Part shown: one piece after another, positions 1 through 10,687 of the stretch | Layout of the letters: every line of letters begins with the position of its first letter | How positions within the stretch are numbered: the first letter of the stretch is position 1 | Source: Acorus gramineus | Lineage: Eukaryota > Streptophyta > Magnoliopsida > Acorales > Acoraceae | NCBI GenBank assembly: GCA_030737835.1 | Contig: CM060856.1 | Location: forward strand, 15,975,116 to 16,039,115 | Reading direction: 5' to 3' | Length of the DNA: 64,000 nt | Position numbers and translations under genes: made by a program | The notes under the pieces: generated by a model | What the model saw: only the letters and a program-made list of their open reading frames with translations | What the model was told of the DNA's origin: nothing | The model's database searches: none

Positions 1-446
1 CAAGGCAGGCACTTACATCTTCTATCCATTTTTTTTTAATCTCACCTCTCTTTCTCAATAATTTTGGTTTTAATATGCCACATGCTCTTGTTAGTAGCTC
101 CCCTATCAATAATTGAACATGAACAAACTATTTCAATTTACATTAAATTAGCTCATTGAAGAAGATCGTCCTAAGTTTACTATGCTTTGAGTCGGATTGA
201 AGAAGACAATGGTTATTGTAGATTCAATTGATGACTGTAAAAATCTCGAGCTATTTCCACCGGTCGTTAATAATCAATAATCATTACTAGGGGGATTAAA
301 GATGTTTTTAATGATAGTATGTTGAAGCTCCAGCCATGTAGATTGAGGCCATCTATATATCACAATTTGACAAACAATTCCCTTTTTTTGTGCATAACAG
401 GTTGCAATAAATGCTGTTAATCACTCCTCACTTATGCTACCTACAG
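1..446. other. AT-rich sequence upstream of the TLDc exons, probably intron
   Basis: No exon could be recognised here. The stretch ends in a pyrimidine-rich tract and a CTACAG acceptor at 441-446, directly before the first recognisable TLDc exon. It is therefore most likely the intron that precedes that exon, with the earlier exons of the gene outside the window. Confidence 0.5.
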
Positions 447-1685
447 GGTGATTTGCAATGTCCATTACAGACCCCTTGCTTCCAAAAACTTATGAACAAT
501 TTGCTATCTACAGGTCTTCTGTAAATGGGAAGGGATTGAGCAGATTCTGGTCTAACGTTGAAGGTTATCATGGTCCGGTGCTAATGTTGATGTCTGGTAG
601 CTCACCAGATGCTCTCAAAGGTGATACAGATGGACAGCGATGGGTCATTGGAATGCTTACTGAACAGGGATTTGAAAATAGGGACACATTTTACGGAAGC
701 TCTGGATCCCTGTATGCACTAAGCCCCATATTCCACGTGCTCTCCCATTCCGGTACGTACACATGAAATCTCTTCAGCTCACTTGGTATGCCGGAGTCAA
801 TAGCGTGTAACACTTCTGTGCAGGAAAAGAGAAGAACTTTGTGTATTGCCATGTAAGTCCTAGGAGAGGCTATGAAACACACCCAAAACCTGTGGGTTTG
901 GCATTCGGAGGAACAATTGGGAATGAAAGGATGTTCATTGATGAAGATTTTGCTATTGCTACAATTCGACACCATGCAGTCGACAAGACTTACCAACCAG
1001 GTTCCCTAGTTCCCAATCAGGTACAATCTCAGACAAGACGATGAGATGATGTTAAGATTTGAATAGTCTCCAGATCTTATCAAATTTTACGTGAATTATT
1101 TTATAACCAATTATGTCATTTTCAACTTGACCACCTCTTGATAGGTTGGTAGAGATAGTCTTACTCATCCTGATAGGATTAATCAGGAAATAAACAACAA
1201 TTACCTATAGCAAAATGATATCACTTTCTGTATGATCTACGAGTAATTGGTTCACACAAGGCTAGATATCATTCGAGATGATGCTCTTTGTGGTTTATAA
1301 AAAGAATACAATGTTTCTTTTGGGTTTATGAAACACTACTTATGTTTTTTTCTCATGTTATGTAAACACTGAAGGGGTTCTTGCCTTTAGAGGCTCCAAT
1401 ACTGGAGGTTGAAGCTTGGGGATTAAGCGGAAAGGCAGCCAGGGAACAGCAATACTCGTACAAGAAAAGAGAGGTGCTTTTCACTGAGCAACGCCGCAAG
1501 GTTTGTTTGGTGCATAATTCATCCTATGATGCATCAATGGAAGTTTTTTCTAAGTGTTAATTTTGCATTTGGGGTGTGACTTGCAGGTTGACCTGAAGAC
1601 TTTTGCAAATTGGGAAGATTCTCCGGAGAAGATGATGATGGACATGGTGTCTGATCCGAACAGAGTCCAACGCGAAGACCGCTAG
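447..1685 (+). CDS. TLDc-domain protein, C-terminal exons (5' end outside window)
   Basis: Four exons can be read: about 447-752, 824-1020, 1375-1500 and 1587-1685, ending in TAG. The joins at 752/824, 1020/1375 and 1500/1587 use GT-AG sites and keep one frame. The product carries the TLDc core: GLSRFWSNVEGY, then WVIGMLTEQGFENRDTFYGS, VGLAFGGTIGNERMFIDED, RHHAVDKTYQPGS and VEAWGL. It ends in the MMMDMVSDPNRVQREDR tail typical of plant TLDc (OXR-like) proteins. The family is linked to oxidative-stress resistance and, for some members, V-ATPase binding; the exact role in plants is unsettled. An in-frame TGA lies at 449-451 just before ATG 458, so either the first exon starts at a later acceptor (for example after 470) or translation begins at 458. 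The first intron is only 71 bp. No damage is visible. Confidence 0.85.
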
Positions 1686-2154
1686 ATGTCTTCAGTTCAC
1701 TATGTCTTGAGTTGTGAGTAATGCATTTTCAATGCAGTTGGGTTATCTGATACATTATTGGTATTCATCCTCATCATCATCAGAGGGTGGATCTTATACA
1801 TGTTAAAATGGTTGCATGACTTGCATAATCCACCGAGCTTGGATTAGCTGGATTATTGGCCCGTTAGTACTTTACCCTTGAATATTGCTGTATGTTTGAT
1901 GCGATGAAGATATGAAATCGGGAACAAGCCACAAACTATGGTATATACCACATCTCAAGCATGGCATACACTCACAAGAAGAGGGGACTGCATGTGTTAC
2001 ACACAGTCCTCGTTACAGCTCCACCCACAGCCATATGTATGTTGATATTGTCTAAAAATAAATTCATTCAAATTATGAGAGTATATGTTTCATTTTAATA
2101 AAAGTATATATATATACCTCAATAGTAGATGATGTACTATATACCAAAAAAGAA
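1686..2154. other. 3' UTR of the TLDc gene and intergenic DNA up to the duplication
   Basis: No gene is seen. The stretch contains the presumed 3' UTR, then AT-rich sequence with a short TA run near 2105-2115. The purine-rich AAAAAGAAAAAGAAGAG around 2147-2163 is the left edge of the tandem duplication. Confidence 0.5.
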
Positions 2155-2617
2155 AAAGAAGAGATGATGGTGCTGTAAACGGGGTGTGTACTTGTGTTTA
2201 GCATTTTCATTGTTTTATACAACAATTCTATCATTATATTATTTGTTTGTGTTTGATAATGTGTACACAATCGTGACATATTTTAGATGTGTAGGTGAAT
2301 GTTATTGTTAGATTAGTTTACTTTTTTCATAAAATAACATGAGGTCCTGTTTCAATACGTGATAATTTTAAGGTGGACTTCGATTAGATTACCAGTTGGA
2401 TGGTGGTAATCTTGGGAGGAAAAGTGAGTCCCATTAGATTTAAAATCCATGGGTAAAAAGAATCCCTCCAATCTCTGATGAACTATCACAACGTCCCTTA
2501 ATATAAAATGGTTATTCAGAATATATATTATTATAAAAACAAGAGCTTAGATTTGCAAATGCTTGTTTTATTTTTAACGTTTGCACATGCAGTTTTCACA
2601 TGTCCTTTCTTAAGTTC

Positions 2618-5575
2618 TTAATCGGTGAACTTCATGGGATACACCTCGGTCATGTCGGGGTAAAACAACCCAAAGTTCCTCTCAGTCCCCTCCGGTTTCT
2701 GATTCTCGTTGAACAGCCCAAACAAGTAAGTCTCAAACTTCTTCCCTGGCCTCTTCGGCGTTCCGGACCCACCCAGCACGTGCGCCACCACATTGTTGTT
2801 GTGTGTCCGCGCGTTATCGATGGTCGCGATCCCGGGGTTCCCGGCCGATGGCCACCCAGTCTCCGTCACTATGAGGTCCAAGTCACTCGCATCGACCTTA
2901 GATGAAAATCTCATTATGAGGGAGATATAAAACAAACTTGAGGCCCCATTTGGAAACGAGTTAAGCAGGATTGTAGGAAGTTATTTTTTTCTAATTTGAA
3001 AAACTAAGGTAAAAAACTGCAGACAGATTTATGTGAAAAAAATGTTCAAAATCTGAGTTTCTAGAAGCTGTGGAAAGACAACTTCTTGCAAAGTCAATTT
3101 TAAACCCAACTTTTACATAAAATCAGTTTTACAATCGTGCATCCATACGTAGCCTAAGGCAGCGTTTGATTATGCGATTGGACAGATTTTGCATTTGCAG
3201 GAAGCTGATTCTACAATATTACAACCAAACAGTTTTGCAATTGCAGCTTCCTGCAAATATATTTAGGAAAATAGTGTTCAAAAGCTACAATTGGAGAAAG
3301 CTGGGGGAGATAGCTTTCTGCAGAATCAGTTTTAAATCCAACGTTTGTAGAAAATTAGTTTTGCAATCCCGCTACGAAACACCACCTGTCTACCTAAGAC
3401 TCGTTCAGAAACAAGTTTAAGAATTAGTTTTTCAAAAAACGACGGGTTTAAAATCAAGGTTACAATAAGAAGGGGTCTCTTCACCGATTTTAGAAAAGCT
3501 AGCTTTTGATTTTTATTTTTTTTTAACAAAAAGATATCTAATCTATAACGTTCTGTTTTCTTGTTTGGAGACGGGTAGAAACACCTCCAGGAAATTAAAA
3601 AACATTTCCCCAAATCCATTTCCAAATGTGTCCTGAAACTTTTATTTAAAAGTATCTAAATCTATTACTTATTAAATTATTTATTAAAGGGAATGCCGCT
3701 CAATTTTCATTTTCGTTTTTATTCACTCATAAACTTAGCAAATACTCCTGTCTATTATTTCAAATCAAATTTAGATCAATCAGTGTATATTTTATGATTT
3801 TAAAATCAAATTTAAGTAAATCATATATCAATATATTTCAATTAAAGATATTCGCTAATCCTACTCAATTGAATTCTATAAAGATTTATTAAGTTATTTT
3901 TATTATAATATGAAAAGCCATATATGTTAAACGAAATGAGTTTTCGATGATTTAATATTCTACAAACACTTTCAGTCTATATTATGTTATTAATATTATA
4001 TAAAACTATAGAAGTATCTGAACTAATTCGCATCATACCTTCTCGAGCGCGGAGTAGAAAGCGTCGAGGATGGCGTCGAACATGTTCTGGTACTCGAGCG
4101 ACCCGTCGGTGACGACGGTCCCGTTCGCGGTGAAAATCGCGTAGTCAAGGCGCACCGCTTTCGGATCGCCCGCGTATCCGTAGTAGGGATACGCGTTCAC
4201 CAGCAGCGGCGCGTTCGACCCCTTCAGGAACCGCGCAATGGGTTCCATAAAGGCCTTGGCTTTGTCCGAGAACACGCCCGCGGATGGCGGGAACGACGCG
4301 CCCAGCACGACGTTGTGTATGGTCGTGCTGACCGGGATGGATTGGAGGTTCGCGGCGTCGAGCGCGGACCGGAGGTTGGTCATGGCCGGGAGGATGTAGG
4401 GGGAGTCAGCGCCGTCAGGGAGGATCTCGTTGCCTGCGGAGATGGCGGTGAAGCGGGTGGTGGAGGTGTGGGGGACGACGTGGTCGTTCACCCACTGGGT
4501 GGCGATGGCAATGTCGTTGGCGATGCCTTGGAGGTTCTCGTGGAGGACGCCTAGTATGACGTCGATGCCTGAGTTGTCAAGGGCGGAGAGGGCGTCCGGG
4601 TTCGGGTCGAAGAGGCGGAGCTTTTTTACGCCTTTGGATTGCAACAGGGCGACGACCTGCGCTGGGGGCGGGAGGTTGTCGCCCAACAAGCCATAGCTCA
4701 CCCCCACGCTCGCTGCTCCTGACAGATGTTTGTTAAAATTTATAAGTTAGTGATTTATAGGCTTTTTATTAAAATGATGTAGATGTTTGAAGCTATGATA
4801 TAAAAAAATGTGTAATTTATAAATTCGATCACTATTGAAGCTGACTCGATATAGACCAAACTTCCTAAGAAATTTGATATATAATTTTTTTTCCCCGTTA
4901 TCACACATACATAGTCTAACAAAATATTGATCTTTTTAAAAATTATAATTTACATTTGAATTGTTTCTAATTCTTTTACTGACATAAAGTTTCATTTATG
5001 GGTTTTTTAGTTTTCAGACCCTGTAAACATACCTATTTAAGAATTGATATCTCACTTCTTTATATTTTGGTTTTAGTCCCCAGATTCAAAGGATATGTTC
5101 CTTTTTAGTCCCTCAAAGTGACTAAAAACAAAATCAAATAATTTAGGGATAGGTCTCTCTCAGGGATTAAAAAGGAACATATCCTTTAAATCTAGAGACT
5201 AAAACTAAAATATGAAGAATTGAGGGATCGATCACTAAATCCTATGGTTTATGGGGACTTAAAAATAAAAATCCCTTAATTTATTTATATATTTGTGTTA
5301 AACTGTTATATGTAGCATAAGAGTTTATCTGAAGTGGCAATGTGCATGCAGTATATCAGCAATTTTAATTTCATGAAAAACTATTTTGTTGTCTTTGTGT
5401 GGTACTACATGATAAGATTATGATAATACCAGAATTGTATGTTAGTAAGGAATAATCAAATAAATGATAATTTACCCGCCATTGTGTTGAAATGAGGAAA
5501 GAGAGGTGCCAACACCACCATGCATAGCAAGAGCAAAGTATCAATAGAAAGGAAGTTCTCCATCACTCTATGCAT
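2618..5575 (-). CDS. Glucan endo-1,3-beta-glucosidase (GH17), copy A
   Basis: Secreted enzyme that hydrolyses beta-1,3-glucan (callose or fungal wall glucan), in the PR-2 class. Exons on the minus strand are 5575-5476, 4718-4039 and 2896-2618. The phases fit (1, then 0) and predict 352 aa, within the usual GH17 range. Residues 1-34 form a signal peptide with a Leu/Val-rich core. The mature part starts AASVGVSYGLLGDNLPPP. The acid/base Glu (about 131) lies in ISAGNEI and the nucleophile Glu (about 272) in VTETGWPSAG; a FNENQKP motif and a final FGLFYP complete the fold. No CBM43 domain or GPI tail is present. The intron in the signal-peptide codons is the usual one for the family. The second intron (2897-4038), just before the nucleophile motif, is unusual and full of MITE-like repeats. 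The gene appears intact. Confidence 0.9.
2941..3642. repeat. Cluster of three MITE-like elements in glucanase A intron 2
   Basis: Three consecutive blocks of about 220-245 bp (roughly 2941-3158, 3159-3393, 3396-3642) each start with a GGCCCCATTTGG-, GGCAGCGTTTGA- or AGACTCGTTCAG-like end. Each finishes with an imperfect inverted copy, for example CAATCCCGCTACGAAACACC near 3364-3383. All share internal AAGCTG/AATCAGTTTT motifs. This pattern fits related non-autonomous DNA elements inserted next to each other. The ends are imperfect and no clean target duplication was found. Confidence 0.45.
4999..5277. repeat. Foldback element family 1, copy in glucanase A intron 1
   Basis: About 280 bp form a near-palindrome. 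The left arm contains TTTTAGTCCCCAGATTC and GGATATGTTCCTTTTTAG. The right arm contains the inverse forms GGAACATATCC and GAGACTAAAACTAAAATATG. The outer ends read GGGTTTTTTAG and AAAATCCCTT. The same family occurs at 15329-15604 and 31717-31999. A MITE-type foldback is the best description; there is no coding capacity. Confidence 0.7.
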
Positions 5576-6627
5576 CTTTTCTGTCTCTCTTCTGTCTCTC
5601 TTCATGCAAATTAAAAAAAAATCACATCATAAGAAAGATTAATTCATGTAACATAATTTCATTGAGCTTCATTTTAGTCTCATTTTTCACAATTCATGGT
5701 ATATAACTTAAAAAATAATACATCTAACCTTGTGTGCAACCTCTAACCATTTTAATTTTTTTTTTGAAAAATAATATATATTTGTCGTTTAATGAAGTAT
5801 ATATTATTATAAAAATTAAAATATATACCTAGATATACGAGTACATATTTTTTTTCTTAAATTTTTTTTAACTGTTTCATATATAACATTAGTGGAGTAT
5901 ATACTGTATAAATGCACATACACCCCACTAATGGAGTGGAGTGTATATATGGCTAGGTAAACATATCTAGACTTCATACAGTGTTAAGGCGCATATATTG
6001 TAGCAAAATGGGTTGAATATATTAAGGCGCATATAATTTAATTTACATGAATGTACATCCATGCAAGCGCGCACACACAATATACACAGTTCTCGTGAGA
6101 AAAGTAGGACAGATTGGGCATAACTTTAAAACAATTGGAGCAAAAACTATAAAGAGGATGATGAGGATGTACTTTGTTCTTCCCTGTGCATGGACTTCTT
6201 ATGCAAAGAACACTCTTATATCTTAGGCTGAAGATGGCATTATGAACACCCACGTGAAGAGATTAATTTGAAATCATATTCATAAATGTGTTATATTTTG
6301 CCACAAAAATGGATGTTGTCACCATCATTAATAATTTTATTAATTTTGTTACCACAACAATAAAAAGAGATATTATCACTATCATTGTGACTTTTAATTC
6401 TTCAAGCCCATGGTGGATGTACATAAACAAAAACATGTTTGATCAGAAAGAATAAATCTTGAAACAGCCCCAAAAAAAAATTCATTAAAGACAAAAATGA
6501 TGTTGACCGAATGAGAAAAATGCAAGCAAATTGAAACTATCATGATAGTTATTTATCCCATAATATCTACCTATTTCGGATAATGTTATGCCTCATCTTA
6601 AATAGTGACCAAAAGTATTATGGATTA
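5576..6627. other. AT-rich DNA upstream of glucanase A
   Basis: No gene is seen. The first 50 bp hold CT-rich repeats (on the plus strand TCTGTCTCTCT, twice) that would be the purine-rich leader of the glucanase. No clear TATA box was found near the start codon. The rest is AT-rich, and 5880-5945 has a short imperfect inverted repeat around CACTAATGGAGTG. Confidence 0.4.
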
Positions 6628-6825
6628 AGAGTGCGTTTGAATGTGATATTGAAACACTGAGATTTTTAAAATCTTATGTTTCAAACTCAGCTTTTAAAAA
6701 ATTATGTGTTATTAGATTTTCAACAATAAGACTTTTTAGCCTAAAAAAAGAGATTGTGATTTAAAAAGTTATGTGTTTGGATCTGAATTTAAGAATTTTT
6801 AATTTTTTAAACTCATATTAAAAAC
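6628..6825 (+). repeat. MITE-like element (GCGTTTGRAT family), unit A
   Basis: The block starts GAGTGCGTTTGAATGTGATATTG and contains ATCTTATGTTTCAAACTCAGC. It resembles 34191-34380 (same strand) and 39965-40580 (opposite strand), which share these motifs and the AGCC/GCCTAAAAAAAG core. A truncated counterpart remains in unit B at about 16888-17020. Confidence 0.5.
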
Positions 6826-6843
6826 AACCCAAGTGATTAGTGG

Positions 6844-6846
<3 letters not shown>

Positions 6847-6896
<50 letters not shown>
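6847..6896. repeat. (TA)n microsatellite
   Basis: An uninterrupted TA repeat of about 50 bp. It lies inside the segment missing from unit B. Confidence 0.95.
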
Positions 6897-6899
<3 letters not shown>

Positions 6900-7880
6900 G
6901 AGATAGTAGGTTTGATTGTAAAATATTCAGAGATGGTACATTCCTATCCAAAATGAATGCCAATTTATTTTGTTGGCACGAGTGGTAATATCACCATCAT
7001 GTCACATTATTTATCGCGTGACTGCCTATCAAACAACTTCATAAATTGGAAATATTTTATTTTTTGGATTTGATTTTAATTATCTCACTTTTTAAAGATA
7101 ATAATGTCAATAACATGAGGTTACTCATAGGATTGGGATCTTCTGTTTGTTTTAATTTACTTGGATCATTCTTGACTTTCATTGTACGCATGGTTGTCAC
7201 ACTATCACATTACAAATCAAACGATTGTTGTTTTTTTTTTCTTTTTAAATTTCATGTACATTTACAACCGTCTGATTTTTAATGTGATAATGTGACAATA
7301 CCATATGAGTCTAGTAAACATAAATATAGATAAAAACAAGCAATAGATTTAAATCCGTTACTCGTGCGGCATGGTGTGTTGTTCTGATTATGTGAACAAT
7401 GAATTATGTGTTATTGTCTTGAGGCATTATGAATTTGGAATGGAAGATTTGTAATTTAGATTTACTTGTGCAATAATATATAAAATTTAAAAATCTCCAA
7501 TTAATTTTTTAATCATATTGACTTTGGATTGAATTCATAGTGAAGTAGCTCCAACTTCAAATTCAAGAAGATCTTCCAAAATGACAAATATGTTTCAAAT
7601 TTATATTTTTTAAATATCTCATATCATTTTAATACCCAACTTCAGAACTCAGAAAATGATTAGTATGTTTCAAGATAATTCAACTGTGTGAAAGAAATAT
7701 TACTTCACTACACTACAACTTTCTATGTGGGTTTCTCATCTTCAGAATTTGTGTATTCTTTTGAATTTTCACATTCATCGTAATTCAAAAACTTAAACCC
7801 AAATTGTTATAGTCATCTTCACACCCCATGCAGAAATTTTCAAAAGTATTTTTCAGCTCATTCTAATGAAACATAATATG
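6897..7880. other. AT-rich DNA found only in unit A
   Basis: No gene or RNA was recognised. This stretch is part of the 1136 bp absent from unit B (6763-7898). Confidence 0.4.
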
Positions 7881-8416
7881 CAGGGGTGGAGCTAGGATAA
7901 AATTTTGGGGTGGATTAAACTATATTTTTGTGAAATGTCTACTCCTATGTTTGACAAGACAATGAGTTTTTTTTACCAAAAAAAAAAAAAAAAACTTATT
8001 TAAATGACAAATCATTTTTCAGTTTTAATTCTAACTCTATATATACCTCTTTAGCATTATATACCCACATTAACTAGATATATACCATAATTTTTTTTGT
8101 CATTTTTTTATAAATTGATCCATGCAATAATGAAGCATATATTTTATTTATTCTAAAAACACATACCTCTTTTTTTAAAAGAAATCAAAATATATGCAAA
8201 TTAAAATTGGAATAAGAAAATAGATTATATATAACATTTTCACAACGGTACATTGACATAAGAAATTAAATTTTCCAAATTTTTATGTTTAAAATAATCT
8301 CAAACGAAAAATTTTTATATATAAAAACATAAAAATATACATGATAAAATATATAAATATTATTATACAATAAAAAAATTGTAAAAACTGGCATGACTAT
8401 ATTCTGCATCCACCCA
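7881..8416. repeat. GGGGTGGAGCTAGG-type non-autonomous element, unit A
   Basis: The left end reads CAGGGGTGGAGCTAGGAT and the right end GCATCCACCC, an imperfect inverted pair. A related element with ends GTGGTGGAGCCAGGA and TGGCTCCGCCCTTG lies at 52564-53435. The interior is AT-rich with no coding capacity. The unit B copy (about 17024-17558) has lost the left end but keeps extra right-end sequence (CCGACCCAGCCTACCTT). Confidence 0.45.
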
Positions 8417-8648
8417 TGAGAATATGTCAAGAAAAAAAATAGTTTAATTATCTTCATATTTGTTTTTTGAGTTAAAGACATCTAAGTCCCTACAAACATG
8501 GGAAAACTCATATAAGTCCCTATTAAAATTGGGACAGACGTACGAGTCCCTAAAAACTAAGAAAAACCCAATTATCATCCCTGAATTAAATTTCCATCCA
8601 AACTTAACGGAATATTCTCGAAATATTCCATCACATATAATTGTGTAG

Positions 8649-8950
8649 ACATTGAAGTCCTTATAAACAGTCATAAATACAGATTAGTCCCTGCAAAAGA
8701 TAAAATTGCCCCTGAAAGACTTTTATATTAAATTGTGTACACATTGCAGTCCCTATAAACAATTAAAAAGATAAATTAGTATCTGCAAAAGACAAAATTG
8801 TACCTGAAAGATTTTTACATTTATTTGGATGGACCTTATTGTTCTTATAAATAATCGTAAAGATAAATTAGTCCCTATAAAAGATAAAAATGCCCCTAAA
8901 ATTTTTTTACATTTATTTATGTGGGCATTATAATCCCTCACAATATATTC
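8649..8950 (+). repeat. 92-bp minisatellite, unit A
   Basis: Units start at 8649, 8741, 8833 and 8925 (about 3.3 copies, 92-bp period). They share the pattern ACATTGNAGTCCCTATAAAC, then AGATAAATTAGTCCCTGCAAAAGATAAAATTGCCCC in degenerate form. The repeat abuts the intronic side of the orphan MADS exon. Confidence 0.8.
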
Positions 8951-8985
8951 AAAGAAGAAGAAGAAGAAGTTTAATGGTGGCATAC

Positions 8986-9068
8986 CTGCTAGTCGCGTTC
9001 GAGTAAACAGTAGAAGAGAACTCATCCTTCTTGTTTGTATGGATAACAACCACACCCTGTGTTTCCAT
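8986..9068 (-). pseudogene. Orphan first exon of an older MADS duplicate, unit A
   Basis: Read on the minus strand, ATG 9068 (or the upstream in-frame ATG at 9089) opens 27 codons plus two bases and ends at a GTATGC donor (8985-8980). The deduced peptide ends KDEFSSTVYSNATSR. It is homologous, without gaps, to the first exon of the MADS gene at 12155-12237. About 50 bp of intron homology follow, and then the 92-bp minisatellite begins; no MADS-box exon lies downstream. A TATA box is conserved upstream. I read it as a relic of a MADS gene that lost its body before the 10-kb duplication. It could still produce a short transcript. Confidence 0.6.
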
Positions 9069-9160
9069 TTTGAGAGCACGAACACACATCGAGCTTCCGA
9101 AGACAATTTGTGTGGATGTCAAACTAACAAAATTGTTTGAGGGAGAGAGATTGCAGACCA

Positions 9161-9171
9161 GCTATTTATAG
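9161..9171 (-). promoter_or_regulatory. TATA box of the orphan exon, unit A
   Basis: CTATAAATAGC on the minus strand, 93 bp upstream of ATG 9068 and followed by a CT-rich initiator-like stretch. The unit B copy is at 18303-18313. It aligns with CTATTAAATG at 12308-12318 before the intact MADS gene. Confidence 0.55.
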
Positions 9172-9309
9172 ATAGATAGATGTGCACTAAATTTTTTTTC
9201 AAAAAAATCTACATAGATATCTACTCCCAAAATAACTCACATTGAATGAGAGGGATCCTCATTTTGAGAGGATACGAAAGAATTGTTATCCAAAAAAAAA
9301 AAAAAAAGG

Positions 9310-9690
9310 GTCGAAGGTGATATTGGCAAAGTTCAAAAAACTAGTTGGAAATCATTAGTTACTCTAATCACCCATCATAAGTCATCACCACTTCATAACA
9401 AGTTTTGATAAGTCAAAACAAAAAATAAATGTGACTTATTTTAGAAGATCACTAATTAGATATTTATTCTCTTTCACAAATAAATATCATTGATTTTGTT
9501 ATCCCACTATGAGCTGGAAAGCACAACTTGGATCTCATTCTCCCAAATTAGCTTGAATGTAAACTCTTTCCGTGGTAACCTTAAAAAAAGTTTAAATTCT
9601 CATCTGCTGTTTTCCCGTAACATCTTGGGTTACTTGTTTTCTTGGTTCCTCCACAGATTAGCAAAGATGACTGTTTTGTAAAATCCTTTT
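9310..9690. repeat. Ancient duplicate of the MADS upstream region
   Basis: The stretch aligns with about 20880-21260 upstream of MADS copy B. Shared blocks include AAATGTGACTT, GTTATCCCA/GATATCCCA, GCTGGAAAGCACAA and a GTAACMTCTT stretch. Divergence is much greater than between units A and B. It therefore records an older duplication of exon 1 plus its promoter. Unit B has the same block at about 18450-18830. Confidence 0.6.
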
Positions 9691-10687
9691 AGTTTTCACT
9701 GCTAAGACCTGAAATGTAAAATTAAGTAAAACTTGAAATGTAAAATTAAGTATTGGAAAATCGAGACTTGAAAACATATATTTAGGGCAATAAATTCCAA
9801 CATCTACCATTCACTATCATTGGATTTTCAATTTTTGGTTTTACTTATAGAATCTCATCAGTACTAAAGGAACATACAAATTACAGAGTCAATTGGTATG
9901 AATACATGGATAGTTATAATTTCCTTTTGTTATGAATTATGTTATGATCTATATATAAATGCACAAGGATCATTAACCCTCTTATAAAACGAAGGCTTTT
10001 TCAAAATTTTATATATGCAATAATGCATAATTCCATGAATGAGTTATTGGTCTATTGTGAACCTAATTCAGCATCTACCAGCTTTGTATCAAATTCCTAT
10101 GTTCCAAGCATTAGCATTTGCATCTGTTGTAATTTTGAGAAAAATTTCAGACATACACCAACAGTTTTCTCATGATTGTCACCAAGGACATGTTTTAAAA
10201 ATATACTACGACGGGCTCCAATTTTATATCACTGCAGCAATACCTGGTGTCAGTGTGACCATGGAAGTGCTGGGCTTCATTTGATATTGCCCCAGTGGTA
10301 CAAAAAAGAAGAAGAAGAAAAGATTATGCACTAATGAGAACAATCTAGCCTAAGAAAAAAATTGAACAAAAAAACTATAAAGTATTTAATTCTTAGGCAA
10401 AATTTTTCATCTAATCCTAATTCACCATTTGAATGAATCCTCATCACCCCCCGAGAGATCCAAGAGTCCCACACTATGAGTTTAGTCCCGCATCGCCTAA
10501 CCGGGGATCATAGGTTATACTTTATATGTGAGCACACTTTGAGGTGTTTTGAAAAAAACCAAATACAACTTTATATGAATCACTCTAAAATGATTTATAT
10601 GTCAAAGCACATAGTGATAACAAACTAAGCAAAACCTTGATACCCACTTTAAGAGAGAAAACAATGTGAGTCCACCAAGCTCAAAAA
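9691..10687. other. Spacer between the orphan exon promoter and MADS copy A
   Basis: No gene is recognised. An 81-codon open frame at 10039-10284 (+) is identical in unit B, but the surrounding noncoding DNA is equally conserved, so it is not evidence of coding. The snRNA-type promoter motif at 10484-10530 lies inside. Confidence 0.4.
10484..10530 (+). promoter_or_regulatory. snRNA-type USE plus TATA motif, unit A
   Basis: AGTCCCGCATCG (10484-10495) is one base from the plant snRNA upstream sequence element RTCCCACATCG. A TTTATATG box follows about 27 bp later, close to the spacing of Pol III-type plant snRNA promoters. A weaker copy, GAGTCCCACACT, lies 20 bp upstream. No U-snRNA, U6 or 7SL sequence follows, so this may be a retroposed or relic promoter. 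The copy in unit B is at 19585-19631. Confidence 0.35.

Noticed and set aside
2618-2935. Glucanase exon 3 starting at a local ATG as a separate short gene
   Set aside because: It holds the catalytic nucleophile half of GH17 and joins exon 2 in phase; on its own it would have no signal peptide or acid/base residue.
10039-10284. 81-codon plus-strand open frame, identical in both units
   Set aside because: The surrounding noncoding DNA is just as identical, codon use is AT-rich and no motif is seen, so conservation says nothing about coding.
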